Shown here: piece by piece, positions 56,433-64,000 of the stretch
How positions within the stretch are numbered: position 1 is the stretch's first letter
Layout of the letters: each line of letters starts with the position of its first letter
Origin: Phaonia tiefii
Lineage: Eukaryota > Arthropoda > Insecta > Diptera > Muscidae
NCBI GenBank assembly: GCA_963931995.1
Contig: OZ008371.1
Span: 216,375,493-216,439,492, forward strand
Reading direction: 5' to 3'
Length of the DNA stretch: 64,000 bases
Notes under the pieces: generated by a model
Told to the model about the DNA's origin: nothing
What the model saw: the letters and a program-made list of their open reading frames with translations, nothing else
Databases searched by the model: none
Program-made: the position numbers and the translations under genes

Positions 56433-56944
56433 ATGCCTCGGCGTCTACGCTGCTGGGTACTTCTTAAGCAATTGTGTGTGACGAACACACACACACAATC
56501 AAAGGCTAATGTTTGCCATTAACATCGAACAATGTTTGATACTTTTCAGCAGGCAATTTGTTTGCTATTACAGCAAATGCACTGCCGTAACAACAACTTT
56601 TTCACAGTGTTGATAAAGTATCTGACAAAATGTTTTATAAGACAAATTTGCTAAAATAGCAGATATGTTTGCTTCTCCCTTTACAGCAGTCTTTTTCTGC
56701 TCCGTTTTCTAACATGTGTTTTTCAGAGAATATGCAACATTTACTCCACGGAACACAAGTTCTTTTAGGTTATAGTTCTCCAAAATACCACGCAAGAAAT
56801 GGATGGTGGTTATTCGAAATATCTTCGACTTTCTTTCCATATTACACATACATTAGTTGGGTTTTTTGTGTGTCTATTTACTTTTATTGACTATTTTACA
56901 ACCTCATGAGTTCAGTCGTCTTACACATATTAATTAAACAAACA
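56433..56944. other. No gene seen
   Basis: Short AT-rich gap; contains (AC)n at about 56487. No supported feature. Confidence 0.4.
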
Positions 56945-57508
56945 AATTAAAGAAATTTCAACATATTCTTCCAACTGGCTCTATCCTTCGCCTTTTCTCG
57001 CCTGTTGGTAACAACAAGAATACGGAGGGATTCTTCTGCCTGATCTTTCCAGCGGAGTCTTGGTCGTCCTCTTTTCCTGCTTCCATCGGGTACGTTATCG
57101 AAAACCTTTCGCGCTGGATCATCTTCATTCATTCTGATAACATGGCCTAGCCAACGCAATTTGATTCGCCTAGCTATGTCCACGTCAGAATATAGATTAT
57201 ATAGCTCTGCGTTCCAGCGACGTCGGTACTCCATGTATTTTACGGAGAATTTTTCTCTCGAAAACTGCAAGGTGTTTTTCATCCGCTTGCTATATGACCC
57301 AAGTTTCGATGCCATATGTCAAGATAGGTAAAATGAGAGTCTGATATAGCTGGACTGTTGTCCATCGAGAGAGGGCTTTTTTTCCTAAACTGCTTGCTGA
57401 GCTCAAAATAGCATCTATTTACCAGCACGATTCTCCTATCGATCTCCAGGCTGACATTGTTGTCCTTGTTCACGGCGGACCCAAGGTAGACAAATTCATC
57501 TACCACTT
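56945..57508 (-). pseudogene. 5'-truncated, frameshifted RTE retrotransposon fragment
   Basis: The minus strand encodes VDEFVYLGSAVNKDNNVSLE, then after frame changes RRIKLRWLGHVIRMNEDDPA and RKRGRPRLRWKDQAEESL, ending KNMLKFL. These match roughly the last 200 residues of the intact RTE protein at 23410-26427, so the copy is 5'-truncated. It ends TTTAATTTGTTTGTTTAAT in place of (TAAG)n and differs at many residues, so it belongs to a related but distinct family. No clear target duplication was found. Confidence 0.85.
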
Positions 57509-58270
57509 AAAAATAATTTTTTTTTTTAAAATTAAAATTAAAATTATAAAATTAAAATTATGGGTGTTTGTGAGTTTATATGTAGGTGGCAATCTTCTAA
57601 ACTACTCATCCGATTTACAAATTCTGTCACCAGTATCGTAGAATCACTAAAAATCTACTGAATTCTAAAATTCAGGGCGAAGTCTGCCGCGTTTGTTACT
57701 AACTGATATACGTTTCTCATACATGTGGTAACTGGGAAAAATTGTAATAGATAAGCCTGTGGCGGATAGATTGAGAAAAGTAGTAAAAAGATAGCGGCTG
57801 ATAAGATGCTACCAAGTTATCTTGACAAAAGTCTACTGAAAATTAACAAAAGTAATTGTTACAGGAATTTGCGGTTTGAGGAATTTCAACAACAATTCAA
57901 CAATTCTTGTTTACAGCATTCGAATTTATGGATAAAGGCCACAATTTTTAAGTACATTTGAGAAAGGCAGGCAAAGCATCTCGGGAATTAAAAGGTAATC
58001 GCAATGCACTGCAAACAGATTATACGACTACAGAAAGTGTTTCTTCTCTATTCAAAATTAAAGGATTTTGATGATTTGATGTTTATCCTTCTGTCACATA
58101 ACGGACCTTGATCGACGGCCAGTATATTCCAAGTGAAGCTCACAATATTATGATATAGTTGTGTGATATATATGCAATAAATCTATCCCATTTGTGTTCC
58201 CTTTTAAGTTAACTAAGTTGGCTCCAGAATATAATGTCCCGAATATAATATTGCTATTGTTCGTAAACTT
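57509..58270. other. No gene; short AAAATTAAAATT tract
   Basis: (AAAATT)n-like tract at 57525-57560 next to the 5' truncation point of the RTE fragment, then ordinary AT-rich DNA. Confidence 0.4.
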
Positions 58271-58271
58271 G

Positions 58272-58317
58272 GTTGTGAGAGTTCTTCCCAATTCGTGGAT
58301 GGAATGTAATGGGAAAT
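58272..58317 (+). mobile_element. SINE 3' end, copy 10a (forward)
   Basis: GTTGTGAGAGTTCTTCCCAA and GGAATGTAATGGGAAA match the last 45 bases of the SINE in forward orientation. It faces copy 10b tail to tail. Confidence 0.65.
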
Positions 58318-58332
58318 CATTACAACAACAAC

Positions 58333-58558
58333 ACGGTTTCCCATTACTTACCATAAAGGAAATGGGGACAGCTTCTCACAACCAGTGTGCTGTGCGCTTT
58401 CTAGTTTTATACTCACCGATTGGGACCTACAGTTTTTACACCGTTGCCGAACGGTATTTTGAGAAGCTTTTTCATGGGTAAGTACTTGATAGTGTCGCCG
58501 TCACTATGCGAGGTGACTACCGCCGAAAGAAATTTCGAATCCAGGATCTAATATACGA
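58333..58558 (-). mobile_element. tRNA-derived SINE, copy 10b (reverse)
   Basis: Reverse copy from GGTTTCCCATTACTTACC through ACCTACAGTTTTTACACCG, GAAGCTTTTTCATGGG and ACTATGCGAGGTGACTACCG to a deleted head (TTCGAATCCAGGATCTAAT). Similar to copy 3 over the body. Confidence 0.82.
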
Positions 58559-60290
58559 GTAAAAATGATGGAGTTATTTTGATTTTTTCTTAGGACTCCA
58601 CGAAAATCTACTAAAAAACGGCATTTAAACTTCTACAACTCAATCAACTTCAAAAATACAAATAAACACAATATGTACAATGCAAGAAATCAACATCTTA
58701 AAACTCACACCCAAAAAAACCTGATAATTAGAGGCGTTTTTAAAGCAAAATAGCTCACAATTTGCTGAACCCAGAATCGCAATATTTTGCAAATAGTCAT
58801 TAAACACTCTGAACTTAATTTTTAGATGGTGACAGCAGCAATTCTTTTTTTACGCACCCTAATGTATATGTATGTATTATTTATTATAATTAATTTTATT
58901 AATATAAATCCACATTTATAAATATTTCATACAAAAAAATAAAAGATTTAAAACAGCCTTTCCTTGTTGTTTCTCACGTTTTTGTTTTCGGAAGGTTTCA
59001 GCTATGCGTTGGTTATCACTATGCATTGGTACACAAATAATAGATTTATATACAAATCTAGTTCATGTAAGCCAAGCGTTTATTTCACAAATGGTCCGCC
59101 GTTCCGATTTTCTCAGTAGAGGCTCGGACAGACAAAGGGCTTCACGTTGTTGCCCTTTCCAGTTTCATTCCTCAAAATCGTTTCTCACATTGGTAGCACA
59201 CATCCATATATACGAAACACATACACAAAACCAAAAGTATCATCACAAACCATTTAACCGTCCGAACCTTCGTTTATTCTTTTTCCACTGATCAAGCGCT
59301 TTTGACATCCTCTGTGCGATGATTCATGCCGATTGAATACATGAAATTATAACGCAATACATCAGCCGAAATAAGAAACACTATTTGCAATTTGCACGCA
59401 CAATTGCACGCACATTCAGGAATATTTATAACTCACTGACTGAGAGAATAATGCAAAAAGACAGATGCACACTTACAAGATATACTCTCTCCTTGTCCCT
59501 CTTTTATTTTCCCGAGAGAGCATAGACAGTGCAACAAACACAGCTGTATTTGTATCACAAACGTAAATATGTCTGGGTCGCAAACACATATATTCTAACA
59601 TATTAATCACTGTGTCTCAAACATGTAATATTGAATAGCAAACACAATGTGTTTGGATACAAGTATATTATATTTGCGACAAGCTGCAAACACACTTTAT
59701 ATTTGCATACAAACAACGAAAAAAGACAGATTTTTCAGCGTGTAGAAGTGTCCTGCAATACAATTTTTCAGTTTCTTGCAGTGCAGTTTTTCAATAGAAA
59801 ATTGTATTAAATTACACATTTTCTGTACAAAAGTGTCATGCTATAAATAATTGTCAAAATAGTGATTACACTTTTTGTATCGAACCAAATTGATTCTTCT
59901 TTTTCAAATAATTTACCCAGTCTCTAGCGACTATAAGCCACTACGTATCCATGTCCTCTTTTTTCAACAACAACACTTTACCGCAGAACTGGCGGAAAAT
60001 TTAAATTATTACTCCAATACCGAAAAAATTCCAATATTTTTTGCGCACGAAAAAATATAGTTAAAAAAACCTTCGTTTTTGTCACCTACATTTTATATAC
60101 TGGTTTCTTCGCCCTTGGAGTCTAAACCTGTTTTAAAAATTATAAAAACGAGAGAATGAAGTTATGACAAAACAAATCTCGGTTTGGACAGTGTATTTCT
60201 GTCGACAACATTCATCGATAATGGTCTTATAACATGTCGTTTATGGTTAATTGTATGACCTGTGAGCTATATGACAATAGTCGTTTTTTG
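58559..60290. other. No gene seen
   Basis: AT-rich DNA with short open frames that show no family features. TTTGTGTTTG-like CAAACACA words recur at 59520-59720. Confidence 0.45.
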
Positions 60291-60589
60291 TACTGTTTCG
60301 GGTCCGACTCGAACTCGCAACGGACTTCATGTTCGAATCCGTTTCGGATACGTTTTTTTTTAATAAAACGAATTCGATACGGATCTACTTTTATACATTT
60401 TTGCAGATTCCTTATGATATTTCAAATTAAAATAGGTAATGTTCTATCTATTTCTATTAATTTAATGATGTATATTAATCAAATAAAAACATTGGTTGGG
60501 AGCTAAATTTAAATCGTTTTAGTTAGTTTTTGTGTTTTATCAACTCAGCTATGAATTTGCGATATTAAATATTTCACTGATTCGCTTTT

Positions 60590-60845
60590 TATGTTATTTA
60601 CGGAGTCGAAACGGATCCGCCAAATCGAAATTTCACTGATTCGCGTTTTATGCTTTTGCGGACTCGTAACGGGTTCAATACGGATCCGCTTAAACCGCAA
60701 TTTCATTGATTCGCTTTTCTATATTTTTACGGACTTGTAACGGGTTAGCAACGGATCCGCTTAAACCGCAATTTCACTGATTCGCATTTTTATGTTTTTG
60801 CGGACTCGTAACGGGTTCGAAATGGATTCGCATCCGCTTATGTGC
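60590..60845. repeat. Tandem 71-bp repeats with CGGACTCGTAACGGGTTC core
   Basis: Unit cores start at 60601 (diverged), 60659, 60730 and 60801, with spacings 58, 71 and 71. Each has an ACGGATCCGCTTAAACCGCA segment and an ATTTCACTGATTCGC segment. Related words (CCGACTCGAACTCGCAACGG, GATACGGATC) extend back to 60300. Confidence 0.8.
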
Positions 60846-62990
60846 ACATTAGGTTTGAATGAAACTTATACAATCAAAAATTCCGCGTCGGTGTCAAATT
60901 TGGATTTTGGTTCAGACCTAATTTTCTATTTCAAAATTCGGACAGTGTACCGGATACAAATAAATTTTTACTTAAATATATATATTGACTTTTCAAGTAC
61001 CAATTTTACGAAGTCTTTAGCGACATTTCATTTAGATGATGTTTTCGGTTTCCATAAGAAAATCTTGTATTATTAATTTCCATTTCATCCATTTTCTTAA
61101 AATGCTATGTTCAATCTTCAAAATCAGATATCTCGAAAACTTGACGCGACGGCGAATATGTCATTTATTTGTAACATGTTTTTTTTACACATTTTGTCAG
61201 CAAAATTGGCGCATGTGCTGTTGATTAATGTTGTTTACCTTGTTTTCTTTCAAATATCAGTAGATAAACAGGGCTAACCAACCTGTCCCATTCTAAAGCA
61301 ATTCTACTGGGTAAAGATCAACTATCAAAATAAAAGGTGAGGGTCTGGCTGTATGCTAGTTTATGTTTCTCTTGCACAGTTAAAATGTTTCCCAGCAGAT
61401 TTCATTTTACAGTTTCCAAATGAATGTGTGGGTCGGTCCTAAATCCGAAACACATGCTAATTACATTATATGTTGCTTATAGCTAAGTGCTATTATTTGG
61501 TGCATAACTGTGACAAGAGATACGTTGAGGCCACAGTTTCCGTTGCTTCTATACCGTCACGATTCTTTTCCTATTGAAGAGACCGATAAATCTACTGCGG
61601 TAAAAAGAAAGTTGTAAAGTGATTGAGAGTCAAAGTTCAGATTAGTGAGTGAGAAAAAAAAACAAACTTTGAGCACAATTGAGCGTATGTCCGTCCGTCC
61701 GTCCGTCTCTCAAGGCAAGAGCAACCAACACCTTCTACCACAATTTACCTTAATTCAATTCAAAATCACAATGGAAATTTAAAAAACCCGTTCTATTTAC
61801 AGTTTTTTGTGGTCACTGTCTCATTCTCTCTGCCTGCTCGTATTTGGCATAATATGCCGACTAATGTGTAGCAGTGCAGAGCAGAGAAACGCTAATGTTT
61901 CTCATGCGAATCATGTGATGATGAACACGGCTGGCGTTAGTGAGTGTTAGGTAGGTTGTATTCATAGACCGCCAGCAGAACGATCTTTTGAACGCTGTAG
62001 TTACATTTAAAGTAGCGAATGCTAATGAGATGTGCTTGGCAAGCAGAACCTCGTCTTCAGTTTGCCAGAAGCATCGCATCGTTGGTTAAATACTCGTCGA
62101 GAACCATCAGAAGAACATCTGTCGTTGGGGCAAAAGAGTGTACGTGCTCCTGCAGATTGATGACGCACCATCGCAAATGCAATACCTGCAATCACAAGTG
62201 AATGGAGGCTGCAAAATGATTCGAGTGTCAGAGAGATTCCTCTTACCTTGATACACACGCACACGAATCAGTATGAGCGTGAGTGTTTCACAATTCGATT
62301 TTGATTGACCCCAATTTGTGACAAATCATTATTATCTGCCAAAAACTAACCATCCGCAGTAGGGGTGGCAACAGTGGCAGTAACGCATTGTCAATGTACA
62401 TATTCATTTGACGTTTGTGCAATCGATTTGAAATAGAATCTAATTGTTGTTTTTTGTTTGCATTACTACACAAGTATGTAATTGCACCCATGTGTCGAAT
62501 GCACGTACACGTACAGTGGGTCAGAGGCCACATAGTGCGAGCTACGCAAAAAGTATCGATTTGCTGCTCGTTGCTTGGATTCACGATCTGGTGGTCGATT
62601 CGGTTTCTATGAAAACATTTCATTGCAAATTAATTTATCATTATCATTTCTCAGCAAGATTTCACTACACTACTTGTCCGATTTGAGCCATTCCAATTCT
62701 ACGAATGAGAAATAATGACGTTGAATTGTATCACATTTGTTTCATTCCGCTCTCTTCCAGAATTTTATGTGCAAACAATTGATTTATAGCATCAAGAAAA
62801 TACAAATTATGGATGGACAAATTGTATTTTCAATTGCAATATTACAAGAATTTGTAATTCATTTTATTTGTTTGTGTTTGTTAATGCTGCTATCATTTCG
62901 TAGTAGTACATATGGTGGTAGAATAAGCATGATATACGCAATCGATGTTGTTGTAATTGTAGACAAAATCGAATAACTAATTTAATTTTT
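60846..62990. other. No gene; (GTCC)n microsatellite
   Basis: Non-coding sequence. (GTCC)n at about 61689-61706. Many overlapping short frames at 61.9-62.7 kb lack family features on either strand. Confidence 0.45.
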
Positions 62991-62994
62991 TTTT

Positions 62995-63236
62995 CAGGTC
63001 GTTGTGTTCCCCACTATTAAACTCAAATGTACTTTGATTATTTGCTTTTTTGTTTACTTTTATTGTTGGTATTCGTTTGTGTTGAATTTTACAGCATTGG
63101 CCCTCCGAACAAAAACAAAATGCCTGTTGATGTTAGCTACAACACCGACTACTATCACCTGTTCTAGATACATCTGGCAATGTATATTTTCTTTGGGATC
63201 AAAAGTTATAATCATTGCTTTAAGCTCCATCTAGAA
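62995..63236 (-). repeat. Second diverged relative of the 427-bp TIR element interior
   Basis: On the minus strand, starting at an ATG near 63233, the translation INRHFVFVRRANAVKFNTNE followed by YQQ, a stop, K, a stop and TKK lines up with LNFVLLWQTSCVKYNTNVYQ and RYKSTKK of the 427-bp element frame. The N-terminal part is weaker. No TIRs seen. Confidence 0.5.
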
Positions 63237-63634
63237 AATAACCCATTGAACAAGAAATTTCCCAACACTTGTGAGATATTTAGTTGCTTCCTTTATCTAT
63301 GGCTAATACAGATGTTTTTCCCAATAAGAATTCAAGGGTTACCGTAATCGTTAACCATATGACGGCTTTCATTAATTCGTCACTAAAAACCAAAATGCAA
63401 AGTTAACTTCTACTTAACTCTCAATTACGATTAAGTAATCCAATGGTTAACTACTCACTTAAAACTGACCACTGTTAGTATTTCATGGAAGTAAAGCATA
63501 GAGAAAGAAACTGATAGATATAGCGCGACCATTGTCAACGTTTTTTCATTTTCTGTTGTTTTTACACTGTCCGGTTGTACTGTCACTTTCATTGAAGTTT
63601 CCCATAATTCTCATTGATATTTATTCAATACTCT
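63237..63634. other. No gene; dispersed repeat piece
   Basis: 63390-63480 is the inverted counterpart of 22680-22770 (AAAGTTAACTTCTACTTAAC and AGTAATCCAATGGTTAAC). No coding sequence. Confidence 0.5.
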
Positions 63635-64000
63635 CATAGAATAACACATACCATAGAAGCTTTTATTCGCTCAATAAATTAAACGATGGAAAGTAAACAT
63701 TGGATGGTGGAAAATATGGGTTCAATAATACCAGATAGTGGCAATAGTATACAGCGATCAACAAAGGAACAACAACTGAATTTCGTGCTTTTGTGGCAAA
63801 CTAGTTGTGTTAAATACAATACAAATGTATACCAACGATATAAGTCAACAAAAAAGTGCAAAATATATTTAAATTTTTCAGTTCTACACCAAAACGACAG
63901 GAAAAAGTTAAGTGAACATATTTTGTAACTCCACCTGATGTAAGGTAATTTTAAATTAAATTGCTCTCATTTCCACAAACCTACGATGAGAGAGTGAAAT
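63635..64000 (+). mobile_element. 427-bp TIR element, copy 4, cut by window end
   Basis: The left end is CATAGAATAACACATACC, after ATACTCT. The 80-codon frame at 63686-63928 is intact (GSIIPDSGNS, QTSCVKYNTNVYQRYKS). It lacks about 12 bases (CGTCATAGGTA region) found between the TIR-proximal part and ATG in the other copies. The right end is outside the window. Confidence 0.85.

Noticed and set aside
1..64000. Assigning the fly to a family (tephritid, calliphorid or muscid)
   Set aside because: The repeat content (TAAG-tailed RTE, rosa-like DD41D, GGGTATAT-leader arrays) is compatible with several families, and no diagnostic gene is present.

Overview
The window looks like nuclear DNA of a higher (schizophoran) fly. 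It is AT-rich, has GT-AG introns with Drosophila-type start contexts, Inr/DPE core promoters and opa-type CAA/CAG tracts, and carries a divergent insect ionotropic receptor gene. Most of the rest is transposon debris. The fly family cannot be fixed from the sequence alone.

Host genes are few. At the left edge (3-1796, +) lies a divergent ionotropic receptor whose N-terminus is cut by the window. A second gene (+) is reconstructed here as four coding exons. A core promoter at 4281-4314 leads to a 7-codon exon at 4815-4835. A putative 33.6-kb first intron follows, then exons at 38474-38768, 38849-41780 and 41849-42041. Joined, they give 1146 codons plus a stop and encode a secreted, Gln-rich, low-complexity protein with a furin-like site. 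A third gene begins at about 48038 (+): only its 5' leader and first coding exon (48553-48748, hydrophobic signal segment) are recognisable, and the remainder lies downstream, unseen or outside the window.

Mobile DNA dominates the large intron and the right third. It includes a full-length, apparently intact RTE-type non-LTR retrotransposon (23397-26859, -) with a 15-bp target duplication, plus an 88-bp 5'-truncated relative (13012-13099) and an older fragment (56945-57508). DNA transposons include a DD41D mariner-like element with TIRs and one premature stop (21199-22517), two decayed DD34D mariners, a decayed DD34E Tc1-like copy, an internally deleted hAT element with 8-bp duplication (51566-52859), a Harbinger-like TIR element with TAA duplication (15829-16797) and foldback elements. 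A 427-bp TIR element with 8-bp duplications occurs four times (20722, 45251, 46131, 63635), twice inside an apparently identical 880-bp tandem duplication. A tRNA-derived SINE family is scattered in about ten copies.

Several unusual satellites or minisatellites lie between these: about 150-bp units at 34 kb, 74-bp units at 36 kb, 71-bp units at 60.6 kb, a foldback minisatellite at 47 kb and an AGGCCT-rich patch at 55.5-56.3 kb. The remaining stretches are AT-rich non-coding DNA in which I see no supported gene. No rRNA gene, functional tRNA gene, CRISPR array or viral genome was recognised.
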